Positions 33,374 through 41,064 of a stretch of 64,000 nt of DNA are shown here, piece by piece (position 1 is the first letter of the stretch; every line of letters starts with the position of its first letter). This DNA is from Streptomyces sp. DSM 15324 (GTDB lineage Bacteria; Actinomycetota; Actinomycetes; Streptomycetales; Streptomycetaceae). Both the position numbers and the translations under genes were made by a program. The notes below the pieces were generated by a model. The model saw nothing but the letters and a program-made list of their open reading frames with translations. It was not told where the DNA came from and searched no databases. Location: positions 558,001 to 622,000 of the forward strand of contig NZ_KQ949023.1 in the NCBI RefSeq assembly GCF_001514285.1, given 5' to 3'.

Positions 33374-36300
33374 TCAGGCGGGTGTCGCCGCCGTGGGGGC
33401 GTGGCGCAGCAGGGTGCGCAGCGTGTCCGCCTCCGGAACCGCCAGGGGGTCGGCCAGACGCAGGGCGTGTTTCCACGGGCGGGCCGGGTGACCGTGGCCG
33501 GGGGCCGTGGCGGCGGCGCGGCCCCAGGACAGCAGGGCACGGATCTCGCCCAGGCGGTGGCCCGCCGCCCGGTACCGCGCGGCCGCCCGCCGGTACGCGG
33601 CGATCGCGGCCGCGCACCGGCCCGAGGCCAGGGCGCAGTCCGCCTCCACCATGAGGGTCTGCGCCCGGACCAGCTGCATGTCACAGCCCCGCAGGACGCG
33701 CCGGGCGCGCCGGCAGGCCGCCAGCGCCTCCTCGTACAGGCCCAGCCGCACGTACGCCGCCGCGCTCTCGGCGTGCGCGCGCGCCGCCGCCTGCGGGTAG
33801 TTGACCTGCTCCGCCATGACCAGCGCCCGGCCGAAGCTGCGCATGGCCAGCTCGGGGTGGTCGGCCGCGGCCTCCACGCTGCCCAGCCGGATCAGACAGT
33901 CCGCCTCGATGCGCGGGTCGGACAGATGCGGGATCGCCACGTGCGCCTCGCGCGCCGAGGTCACCGCCTCGGCGTGCGCGCCCACGTCACCGAAGAGCTC
34001 CGCCCGGCAGGACAGCGCGATCGCCACCCCCTCGTGGAAGTCCATCTCACGGCTCGTCAGGATCGCCAGCTCGCACCACTGCTGCGCCTCGGCGTGCTCC
34101 CCCAGCTGCCGCAGCGACAGCGCCACATAGGCCGGCAGCCGGATCTGCCCGAACCGCGACCCCGACTGCTCCGCGAGCCGCAGCGCGTCCCGGAAGCCGC
34201 TCAGCGCGGCCCCGGGGCGACCGGCGTCGTAGGCGTTGCGGGCCAGCCGGGCCACCGCGTTGGCCTGCCCCGCGAGATCACCGAGCTCCTCGTGGATCCG
34301 CAGGGCCGCCCGCATGTACCGGTCCGCCAGGCCCAGCACCCCCACCGACCAGTACGTCCGGCTGAGCACCGCCAGCGACAGCGCCTCGCCGGCCCGCCAC
34401 GACGCGCCCCGGCTCACGGCCAGCGCCTCCCGGGCCCGCTGCCGCTCGGCCTCGTACCGGCCCTCCCGGTAGCGCGAGTCGGCGACGTTCAGCAGCATCG
34501 CCGTGTTCGCCCGCTCATGACCCGAGCGGGCGGCCGCCCGCTGCGCCGCCTCCACCGCCGCGGACCAGTCGTCGCCGCCCGGGTGCAGCCGTATGTAGCC
34601 CAGCATCGCGTCGGCCAGCCGCCAGCTCGCCGGTCCGAGCCCCAGCTCCGAGGCGAGCCTGATGGCCGCGCAGAGATTGGTCTTCTCCCGGTCCAGCCAG
34701 GCCACGTCGATGCCGGTGCCCCTCCGCCCGGCGGCGTCCTCGGCCCGAGCGCCCGCCGCGCCCGCCGCACCGGCCGTACAAGGCGTCGTCCGCGGCCGTC
34801 CGGCCCCCGTCATGAGCGCCGCCACCGCCCCCCGGTGCACCCCCGACATCTGGATCCCGTCGGCGAGACTCGCCCGCTCCACCGCCTCCCGGTACCACTC
34901 CAGCAGCCGCAGCAGGACGTCCCGGCGCACCTCCCACGGGTCCTCCTCGGTGGCGCGCCCCACCGCGTACTCCTTGACCATGTCGTGCATCCGGTAGCGC
35001 CGCGGCCCGTGCTGGGCCAGCAGATTGGCCCGTACGAGCGCCCCGATCGCCTCCTCCAGCACGGCGAACGGGCAGTCCGTGAGCGCCCCGACCGTCTCGC
35101 GGCCGAACTCCGTCCCCGGTAGGACACCCAGCTGCCGGAACACCCGCCGCTGCACCTCGGTCAGCTTGCCGTACGACAGGTCCAGCGCCCGGCCCATCGC
35201 CCCGTGCGCGTCCGCCCCGTCCGTCGTCGGGACGTGCGCGAGCAGCAGGCCCAGCGGTTCGTCGGGATGGCTCGCGGCGTAGGCGCCGCTGAGCCGCACG
35301 GTCAGCGGCAGCCGGCCGGACGCCTGGACGATCCCGGTCGCCGCCTCCGGCTCCTGCGCCACCCGGGCGCGGCCCACCAGCGACGTCAGCAGTTCCAGCG
35401 CCGACGCGTCGTCCAGCGCGTCCAGCAGCACCTCACCCGCGAAGTAGGTCGCGGTCAGCCCGGGCAGCCGTTCCCGGCTGGTCACCAGGACCGCGCTGCC
35501 GTCGACGCTCGGCGGCAGCAGATGACGTACCTGCTCGGGGCTCGCCGCGTCGTCCAGGACGAGCAGCACCCGCCGGCCGACGAGCAGTGTCCGGTACAGC
35601 GCGGCCCGTTCGTCGAGCCCGAAGGGGATGTCCGCGGCGGGCAGGCCCAGCGCGAGCAGCACCGAGACGAGGATCTCGGAGGGTTCGAGAGGCGGCAGAT
35701 GCCGCTCGTGGCCCCGCAGCGGCACGAACAGCTGCCCGTCGGGGAAGGCGCTGCCCGCCCGCTGGGCCCACCGCAGCGCGAGCGTCGTCTTGCCCGCCCC
35801 GGCCATGCCGCTGATCACGGCGAGGTTCGTGCCCTGCGACCCGCCCGCCTCGCGCGGGGGCGTCAACAGCGCGTCCAGGGCGTCCAGTTCACGCACCCGG
35901 CCCGCGAAGTAGCCGCTGCTGACCGGCATCCGCAGCCGTTCCCGGGCCTGGGACGCGACGGGGGCGCCGGTGACCTCGGCCGCCGGGTGCGGCGCGGGGC
36001 GCAGCAGCTGCTCCCCGGCCCGGCGCAGCGCCTCGCCGGGGCGCGTCGACAGCTCCCGGGCGAGCCGGGACCGTACGGCCTCGTAGGTGCGCAGTGCCGC
36101 CGCGGGGTTCCCGCTGTCGCGGTGGGCCCGGATCAGCCGGAGTGCCAGCTCCTCGTCGTAGGGCCGTTCCTCGGTCATCTGCTGCAGCGGGGGCACGATC
36201 TCCTGGGGCCGGCCCAGCAGTAATCGGGTGTCGTAGTACTCCAGCAGGGCCGTCTGCCGCTCGCCCTCCAGCGTCGTGCGCAGCGAGTCGACGTGGCTGC

Positions 36301-36721
36301 CGTCCAGGTCGCCGAGCGCGGCGCCCGACCACTGCGCCAGCGCGGCCGCGAGCAGGTGGGAGCGCTCCTCGTCGTCCCCGGTCTCGGCGGCCCGGGCCGT
36401 CAGGTCCCGGAAGCGGCACAGGTCCACGGCCGCGGGGTCGACCCGCAGCACGTATCCGTTGGCCTCGGACGCCAGGACCGGCCGGCCGGGTGCCGCGGCC
36501 AGTACCTTGCGCAGCCGGGTGGCGTATCCCGCGAGCGCGTTGCGCGCCCCGCGTGGCGGGCGGTCGTCCCACATGAGCGAGGTGAGCCGCTCGGTGGGCA
36601 CCACGTTGTTCACGTCCACCAGGAGGATCGCCAGCAGGCTGCGCTGCCGTGCGTGCCCGATGTCCAGGTCGTGCCGGCCGGCCAGCGCCCGTACCGGTCC
36701 CAGCACCCGCAGGTCGATCAC
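33374..36721 (-). CDS. Large AfsR/SARP-family regulator with NB-ARC and TPR domains
   Basis: This 1115-residue protein begins with a winged helix (IDLRVLGPVRALAGRHDLDI to GYATRLRKVL) and continues with an activation domain to about residue 245. The NB-ARC ATPase has P-loop ISGMAGAGKTTLALRW near 305 and Walker B RRVLLVLDDAASPEQ. A TPR-rich helical half with many Ala/Arg helices runs to the end. This is the AfsR layout. GTG 36721 has GGAG six bases upstream, while the frame stays open further without ribosome sites. It is the second SARP-type regulator of the region, and a cluster activator role is likely. It converges on the KAS III gene with 19 bp between. Confidence 0.9.
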   Translation of the reverse strand: MIDLRVLGPVRALAGRHDLDIGHARQRSLLAILLVDVNNVVPTERLTSLMWDDRPPRGARNALAGYATRLRKVLAAAPGRPVLASEANGYVLRVDPAAVDLCRFRDLTARAAETGDDEERSHLLAAALAQWSGAALGDLDGSHVDSLRTTLEGERQTALLEYYDTRLLLGRPQEIVPPLQQMTEERPYDEELALRLIRAHRDSGNPAAALRTYEAVRSRLARELSTRPGEALRRAGEQLLRPAPHPAAEVTGAPVASQARERLRMPVSSGYFAGRVRELDALDALLTPPREAGGSQGTNLAVISGMAGAGKTTLALRWAQRAGSAFPDGQLFVPLRGHERHLPPLEPSEILVSVLLALGLPAADIPFGLDERAALYRTLLVGRRVLLVLDDAASPEQVRHLLPPSVDGSAVLVTSRERLPGLTATYFAGEVLLDALDDASALELLTSLVGRARVAQEPEAATGIVQASGRLPLTVRLSGAYAASHPDEPLGLLLAHVPTTDGADAHGAMGRALDLSYGKLTEVQRRVFRQLGVLPGTEFGRETVGALTDCPFAVLEEAIGALVRANLLAQHGPRRYRMHDMVKEYAVGRATEEDPWEVRRDVLLRLLEWYREAVERASLADGIQMSGVHRGAVAALMTGAGRPRTTPCTAGAAGAAGARAEDAAGRRGTGIDVAWLDREKTNLCAAIRLASELGLGPASWRLADAMLGYIRLHPGGDDWSAAVEAAQRAAARSGHERANTAMLLNVADSRYREGRYEAERQRAREALAVSRGASWRAGEALSLAVLSRTYWSVGVLGLADRYMRAALRIHEELGDLAGQANAVARLARNAYDAGRPGAALSGFRDALRLAEQSGSRFGQIRLPAYVALSLRQLGEHAEAQQWCELAILTSREMDFHEGVAIALSCRAELFGDVGAHAEAVTSAREAHVAIPHLSDPRIEADCLIRLGSVEAAADHPELAMRSFGRALVMAEQVNYPQAAARAHAESAAAYVRLGLYEEALAACRRARRVLRGCDMQLVRAQTLMVEADCALASGRCAAAIAAYRRAAARYRAAGHRLGEIRALLSWGRAAATAPGHGHPARPWKHALRLADPLAVPEADTLRTLLRHAPTAATPA

Positions 36722-36945
36722 TGTTGACTCCGCTCGAGAGTTGGATCGGACGCGAAGCTGTCGTGGTGCTTCTCCGCGGTGGGGACCCAAGGATTCCGGA
36801 GTCCGCGCGGCGGGGCAAAGCGCTCCGGGATATTCCGTCGCCGTGTCGGCGGCGTGCTTGAGTCGGAACGGCCCGCCGGGCGTATACCTCTGGGGACGCG
36901 CTGCCGTGTCCGGACTGGTACTGAGGCGTCGCTGACCGTATTGGC

Positions 36946-36972
36946 CCGGCCGTGGCAGAATCAAACGGCCGG
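36946..36972. promoter_or_regulatory. Inverted repeat in the divergent gap before the zinc-ribbon genes
   Basis: CCGGCCGT (36946-36953) and ACGGCCGG (36965-36972) form a perfect 8-bp inverted repeat with an 11-base spacer, about 30 bases before ATG 37005. The rest of the 283-bp gap between the AfsR-like gene and this gene shows no other gene. It could be an operator or a chance GC hairpin. Confidence 0.35.
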
Positions 36973-37004
36973 AAGGGGGCGCGGCCCGACGGGAGGGAGT
37001 AGCG

Positions 37005-37178
37005 ATGCCTGCGAGCATCCTCGGAGAGGTCGGCCACCTCTCCGGAGCGGCGTTGACACGGGGCAAGGCCACCCGGCTCAGCTGCCCTTCCTGCGGTTCG
37101 GCCTTCGTTGCCCAGGTTCTCGGCGACAACGGCGGGATCTCCTACGTCTGCACGGCCTGCGGCCACAGCTGGAGCTGA
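37005..37178 (+). CDS. Small zinc-ribbon protein (57 aa)
   Basis: ATG 37005 follows GGGAGGGAG. The 57-residue product has two CxxC pairs, LSCPSCGSAF and YVCTACGHSW, spaced as in a zinc ribbon, and it ends at WS. The 25-residue N-terminal part is hydrophilic. It probably binds zinc and either nucleic acid or a protein partner, and the function is unknown. A second small CxxC protein starts three bases after its stop, so the two are very likely co-transcribed. Confidence 0.75.
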   Translation: MPASILGEVGHLSGAALTRGKATRLSCPSCGSAFVAQVLGDNGGISYVCTACGHSWS

Positions 37179-37181
37179 CCC

Positions 37182-37415
37182 ATGGGTGCACACAGGCGGA
37201 AGTGCGACTGGTGCGGCAGCGGCACCCCCATCGTCCGTGACATGGAGCCGGTCAACCCCGACTACCAGTACTGGTGCGAGGAATGCGCACGGGCGCTGAT
37301 CATAAAAGGCGACCCCATCGAGACGTACCGCGAGCTGGAGGGCGAGCCGATCTACGGCCGGCTGCTCGAGGAGCACTGCACACTCAAGCGGTTCTATTCG
37401 TTCGTGACGGCCTGA
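37182..37415 (+). CDS. Small zinc-ribbon-like protein (77 aa)
   Basis: This 77-residue protein has CDWCGSG near residue 8 and WCEECARAL near residue 32, giving a probable four-Cys zinc site. A C-terminal helical part contains YRELEGEPIYGRLLEEH. ATG 37182 has GGAG at seven bases. There is no membrane segment. It forms a pair with the preceding ribbon protein just before the second tRNA-Ala gene. I recall conserved small proteins of this kind in Streptomyces but know no role. Confidence 0.82.
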   Translation: MGAHRRKCDWCGSGTPIVRDMEPVNPDYQYWCEECARALIIKGDPIETYRELEGEPIYGRLLEEHCTLKRFYSFVTA

Positions 37416-37523
37416 CCGTTAATTTCCGGGCAAGTCGGACAGAACGGAAACGATTTGGTGGTCCACCCCCCGGACCGTGTAATGTTGGCGTCGTCGCCAG
37501 GGAAACCGGGCGGAACAAAGCAA

Positions 37524-37596
37524 GGGGCTATAGCTCAGTTGGTAGAGCGCCTGCATGGCATGCAGGAGGTCAGGAGTTCAATTCTCCTTAGCTCCA
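37524..37596 (+). tRNA. tRNA-Ala (anticodon GGC), second copy
   Basis: The sequence is identical over all 73 bases to the tRNA-Ala at 15765-15837 and has the same GGC anticodon, also without encoded CCA. Identity extends only a base or two outside the tRNA. A possible -10 (TAATGT, 37480-37485) lies about 40 bases upstream, with TTGGTG 19 bases before it. The two copies bracket the accessory cluster. Confidence 0.97.
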
Positions 37597-37600
37597 CAAG

Positions 37601-37644
37601 AGAAAGATCCCGCCGGTTCGCATCCGAACCGGCGGGATCTTTCT
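37601..37644 (+). terminator. Terminator after the second tRNA-Ala
   Basis: A perfect 20-bp stem (37601-37620 with 37625-37644) with loop CATC ends in TTTCTTT. This is a canonical intrinsic terminator four bases after the tRNA. It differs in sequence from the terminator of the first copy. Confidence 0.95.
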
Positions 37645-37723
37645 TTGCGTTCCCTCATGTCGCGCTTTCGTACGACGCCGAAGGGGCCGCCCGTTTCCAG
37701 GCGGCCCCTTCCGGTGTCCGACG

Positions 37724-39334
37724 TCAGCGGCCCAGCGCGCGCCGGCCGCGGCCCTGGGAGAGCACCGGGAGGTTCTTGGCGGGCGCGGAGCCGCGCGTGT
37801 CCTCCTCCAGGCGCAGGGCGAGCGCCGGGCAGCGGCGTACCGCCCGCAGCGCCTTCGCCTCCGCGTACCGCGGCACCTTCGCCTGGGCCACGGTCGGGAA
37901 GCCGTCGGCGCCCAGCTGGAAGACCTCCGGCAGGATGTCCGCGCACAGACCGTGGCCCCGGCACAGGGTCCAGTCGACGAAGATCTTCTGACGGCTGTCG
38001 CCGCTGTCCTGGGGAGCGCCGCCGCTCGTGAGGGCCGCCGGGGCCATGCCCGCCTCGAAGAGCGGGAGAACGCCCTCCACCGGCCGGCCGCAGCCGTTGC
38101 CGAGGACGTGCGCCGCGAGGTCGTCGGTGAACGCCTTGATGGTCGACTCCAGGAACATCGCGGAGCCGTCGGGGTGCGAGCACGCCCCACGCCGCTTGAC
38201 GTTCTTGGCGACCTGCTTCAGGGCCTCCAGCGCGGCCGGCCCGCCGCCGTTGATGATGTCCTCCATGCCGCGGGCCGCGGCGGGCAGACCGAGGTAGCAG
38301 GGACCGCACTGTCCCGCGCTCTCGTCCGCCAGCCACTGCGCCACGCGCAGCGACTCGCCCAGCGGGCAGGTCTCCTGGCTGATCGGCAGGATCGCGCCGG
38401 CGCCCAGCGCGCCGCCGACCGCGTCCAGCGAATTGCGCGAGACGACCGCCTCGTTCACGGTCGCCGCGTCGATCCACCGGCCGTGATAGCCGCCGGTCAG
38501 CACGCCCTGCGGCACCGGCGGGGCGCCCGCCAGCTGCAGGACGTACCGCAGCGGGACGCCCGTGGGGACCTCGATCACCATGGGGCGGGCGACCGCGCCG
38601 GAGACCGTGAGCATGACGGTGCCCGGCTCGTCGTAGAGGCCGGTGTTGCCGTAGCGCTCGGGGCCGATGCGGGCGGCGATGGCGAGCTGGGCGAACGTCT
38701 CGGCGTTGGACAGCAGGGTCGGCGCGCCGCCGACGCCGCTCTGCGAGGCGCTGGTCTTGCGGCCGGGCGGGATCGCCGGGCCGCCGTCGATGGAGCGGAT
38801 CAGCGAGGCGGCCGCGCCGGTCACCATGCGGATGGGGTTGCGCTGGACGAACGCCTTCAGCGCCGAGCGGCGGCCGGTGCCGAGGCCCCGCTCGGCGAGG
38901 GCGGCCTCCATGGAGCGCTCGGTCGACTCCCGGGTGACACCCACCACGAGCGTGCGGGCGCCCAGGGCCTCCGCCACCAGCAGCGCGCCGTCCAGGATGA
39001 GGTGCGGGGCACGGTTGATCAGCACCGTGTCCTTGCGGCAGGCCGGTTCGTCCTCGCTGCCGTTGATGACGACGACCGGCCGCACGCCGCGCTTGATCGC
39101 CGCGTCGGCGACCGAGCGCAGCTTCTTGTGGAACGGGAAGCCGGCGCCGCCGCGTCCCTTGAGGTTGATGCGTTCGGAGAGCTGCGCGAGCTTCTCCCCG
39201 CCCATGGGTTCGAGCGGCCCGTGCACCTTGAGGTGCATGGGCAGGTCAAGTCTCTCGACAAGGTCGAAGCCCGACGTGAGCTGCGGAAGGCCGACCACGC
39301 GGACTTCTGGGACGTCGGGCAGGGCCTCGTTCAC
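37724..39334 (-). CDS. NuoF-like flavin/Fe-S oxidoreductase fused to a ferredoxin domain
   Basis: The 536-residue protein resembles the NADH-binding NuoF subunit of complex I: LKGRGGAGFPFHKKL for FMN/NADH, NGSEDEPACRKD, an SLBB-like part, and the Fe-S loop ESAGQCGPCYLGLPA with RGACSHPDG downstream. The usual first Cys of the NuoF CxxCxxC loop is Ala here. The last 85 residues form a ferredoxin-like domain with three cysteines (LCRGHGLC, then RRCPAL), fitting a 3Fe-4S cluster. GTG 39334 overlaps the stop of the membrane protein gene (GTGA). Together they may move electrons from NAD(P)H to a membrane heme protein (inference). Confidence 0.85.
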   Translation of the reverse strand: MNEALPDVPEVRVVGLPQLTSGFDLVERLDLPMHLKVHGPLEPMGGEKLAQLSERINLKGRGGAGFPFHKKLRSVADAAIKRGVRPVVVINGSEDEPACRKDTVLINRAPHLILDGALLVAEALGARTLVVGVTRESTERSMEAALAERGLGTGRRSALKAFVQRNPIRMVTGAAASLIRSIDGGPAIPPGRKTSASQSGVGGAPTLLSNAETFAQLAIAARIGPERYGNTGLYDEPGTVMLTVSGAVARPMVIEVPTGVPLRYVLQLAGAPPVPQGVLTGGYHGRWIDAATVNEAVVSRNSLDAVGGALGAGAILPISQETCPLGESLRVAQWLADESAGQCGPCYLGLPAAARGMEDIINGGGPAALEALKQVAKNVKRRGACSHPDGSAMFLESTIKAFTDDLAAHVLGNGCGRPVEGVLPLFEAGMAPAALTSGGAPQDSGDSRQKIFVDWTLCRGHGLCADILPEVFQLGADGFPTVAQAKVPRYAEAKALRAVRRCPALALRLEEDTRGSAPAKNLPVLSQGRGRRALGR

Positions 39335-40638
39335 CTATAGCCTCCGGAAGGCGTGTTCCAAGGTTCGCCCGAACCCGGGTTGTCCGTGGACGCTCCGGGA
39401 GCTGGTGCACTGGCGGGACCGCTGTTGTACGTGTCGTTCGAGTTGTACGTGCCGTACGGGGCGTTCGTCTCACCGGTGTTGTACACATCACGTCCGCCGT
39501 ACCCCGGGTTGCCCGCATTGTCGTAGACCGGGATGTTGAACCCCGTGTCCTGCATCGGGTCGTACGCCGACGGGGGCGCCTCGCCGACCGGCGGCGGGGA
39601 GGGGATCGGCCAGCTGCCGGAGGTGCTGCCGCCGGTGTCCATGCGCGGCATCGCGGCCGTGGCCTGCATGTCGGCGGCCATGTTCATGCGCCCGGTCTGG
39701 TCGGCCGCTCCGGCGTACGACTGCTGCCCGCCGGGCGTGTTGGCGGAGCGGTAGGCGGCGGCGTACCCGCCGGCCCCGGTGTCGGCGCCGGCCGGCATGC
39801 CGAACAGCGAGGAGGTCTGCGGGTTCCCGCGGCCGGCGTCACGGTCCCTGCCCTCGTCCCTGGCCGCCCGGGAGGGCCGCGAGGGACGGTCGTAGTCGCC
39901 CTCGGCCATCCGCGCGCGGGACGCCTCCAGGTCCTCCATGGCGTAACGGTCCCGGGTGCCCATCATCATCGTGATCTGGTCGGCGACCTTGCGCTTGAAC
40001 TCGCGCGGGGCGGCGCGCAGCAGCAGGGCGGCCATGACGCCGACCAGGCAGAGCTGGTACGAGATCATGAAGAACGGCTTGGCCGCTCGACCCGCGTAGA
40101 GACCGTGGATCAGGGCGGCGCACAGGGCCGGGTAGGCCAGCATGTGCATCGCGCGCCAGCGGGCGGCGACCTCGGCCGGGGCGGCGAACTGGTTGCGCAG
40201 GGCGCCGGTGATGCCCACGAAGATCATGAGCAGGCCGGCCGTGGAACCGAGGCCGATCAGGAAGCCGATACCGGTGACGCCCTGGGAGAACGGGATGAGC
40301 GCGGCGAGCAGGACGGTGTGCTGCAGCGCGATCTTGACGGTGACGTGCACGAACAGGAAGGCGATCGAGCCGACGGCGGTCACCCGGTGGATGCCCTGGG
40401 CGATGATGCGCTGGCGGGTGTTGAGGATCAGCCGGTCCTGGGCGACGAGACCCCAGATGACCGAGCAGGTGAGGCACACCAGCGACAGGACGCCCGCGCC
40501 GAAGTTGAGGAAGGACTGGACCTGGTCCCCGCCGGCGAGCACGACCACGGGTATGAGGACCAGGACGACAGCCGAGGCCACCCCGTAGGCCGATCGGCCG
40601 GGCTTGGGGATCGAGCTGTTGTTGAGAAGAGGGTTCAT
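39331..40638 (-). CDS. b-type heme (ferric-reductase/cytochrome b-like) membrane protein
   Basis: This 435-residue protein has about six membrane helices in the first 240 residues, with histidines suited for heme in QGIHRVTAVG, FLFVHVTVKIALQH, MHMLAYPAL and LIHGLYAG. This matches ferric-reductase-like or cytochrome b561-like transmembrane proteins. The remaining 195 residues are a Gly/Asn/Tyr/Pro-rich tail with repeated NTGET, YNSND and TYNSG-like stretches, probably disordered. ATG 40638 follows GGAG at seven bases. Translational coupling to the NuoF-like gene suggests one electron-transfer unit. The natural acceptor is unknown. Confidence 0.82.
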   Translation of the reverse strand: MNPLLNNSSIPKPGRSAYGVASAVVLVLIPVVVLAGGDQVQSFLNFGAGVLSLVCLTCSVIWGLVAQDRLILNTRQRIIAQGIHRVTAVGSIAFLFVHVTVKIALQHTVLLAALIPFSQGVTGIGFLIGLGSTAGLLMIFVGITGALRNQFAAPAEVAARWRAMHMLAYPALCAALIHGLYAGRAAKPFFMISYQLCLVGVMAALLLRAAPREFKRKVADQITMMMGTRDRYAMEDLEASRARMAEGDYDRPSRPSRAARDEGRDRDAGRGNPQTSSLFGMPAGADTGAGGYAAAYRSANTPGGQQSYAGAADQTGRMNMAADMQATAAMPRMDTGGSTSGSWPIPSPPPVGEAPPSAYDPMQDTGFNIPVYDNAGNPGYGGRDVYNTGETNAPYGTYNSNDTYNSGPASAPAPGASTDNPGSGEPWNTPSGGYR

Positions 40639-40877
40639 GGGGGCAACTCCGAGCAGTTTCGGGAAAGCGGTCCCGCTGCCGAACTCTAAGCGGCTCCATA
40701 CCGATGGGTACGAGGTTTGAGTTATTGCGTTGTTATCAAGTGACCATCTGGGCGGGACGTTGTCCCTTTAGTTGCTGTTACGCGAAGTAATCCTTGACCT
40801 TTGTTCAACTTCGGCCGGGTGTGCCCGGTGTCCGTAGGTCATACGTAAGTCCGTCGCAGCTTGCTCAACCCCTGCGG

Positions 40878-40883
40878 TACCCT
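40878..40883 (+). promoter_or_regulatory. leuS: Probable -10 of the leuS attenuator transcript
   Basis: TACCCT lies six bases before ATG 40890 of the leader peptide, as at proA and the 9300 gene. The leader transcript would be leaderless and start at the peptide's ATG. Confidence 0.5.
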
Positions 40884-40889
40884 AGCGCC

Positions 40890-40928
40890 ATGCGTGCCGT
40901 ACGCCTTCTGCTTAGCGGGCCGCGCTGA
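40890..40928 (+). CDS. leuS leader peptide [12 protein letters not shown]
   Basis: A 12-codon frame starts at ATG 40890 right behind a promoter-like element and ends with TGA at 40926-40928. Codons 6-8 are CTT CTG CTT, three consecutive Leu codons. CTT is rarely used in this GC-rich genome, so translation should pause when charged tRNA-Leu is low. A hairpin (40935-40962) and an intrinsic terminator (40976-41000) follow before leuS, the standard layout of ribosome-mediated transcription attenuation. The peptide itself needs no function. Confidence 0.75.
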   Translation: MRAVRLLLSGPR

Positions 40929-40934
40929 TCAGTC

Positions 40935-41000
40935 CCGAACGCCGGTGGACCGGACGGTTCGGCATCGGCGCGGCGTCCCCTCCTGTGCGAGGGGATTTTT
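40935..41000 (+). terminator. leuS attenuator (pause hairpin plus intrinsic terminator)
   Basis: CCGAAC and GTTCGG (40935-40940 with 40957-40962), with inner CCGG/CCGG, form a first hairpin. TCCCCTC and GAGGGGA (40976-40982 with 40989-40995) form a 7-bp terminator stem followed by TTTTT (40996-41000). Alternative pairings exist: 40919-40925 with 40968-40974, and GGACG at 40952 with CGTCC at 40974. The latter would invade the terminator arm and could act as antiterminator. Confidence 0.75.
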
Positions 41001-41064
41001 CGTTTCCGGGAAGTCCGGGACGTCGCAGCAGTCGGCAGAGACGATCGATGGAGCTTTGAGGATC

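Noticed and set aside
18272..36721. PKS or NRPS cluster
   Set aside because: There are no modular ketosynthase, condensation or thioesterase domains. Only a single KAS III and a free ACP are present.
36940..36965. Sigma-54-like promoter before the zinc-ribbon genes
   Set aside because: TTGGCCC and GGCAGAA are only superficially similar to the GG/GC elements, the spacing is wrong, and Streptomyces lack sigma-54.
15838..37523. Integrative element or prophage at tRNA-Ala
   Set aside because: No integrase, excisionase, replication or transfer gene is visible. Both tRNA copies are complete rather than one being a 3' fragment, so classical site-specific integration is not supported.
40935..41000. 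T-box riboswitch before leuS
   Set aside because: A GGTGGACCGG stretch resembles part of the T-box sequence, but it lacks one base of the consensus. The leader from the proposed transcript start is too short for stem I with a specifier loop. The Leu-codon peptide explains the layout better.
40861..41064. In-frame N-terminal extension of leuS by 68 codons
   Set aside because: It runs through the leader peptide and terminator in a different reading frame, lacks a ribosome site and is absent from LeuS proteins. ATG 41065 gives the normal N-terminus.
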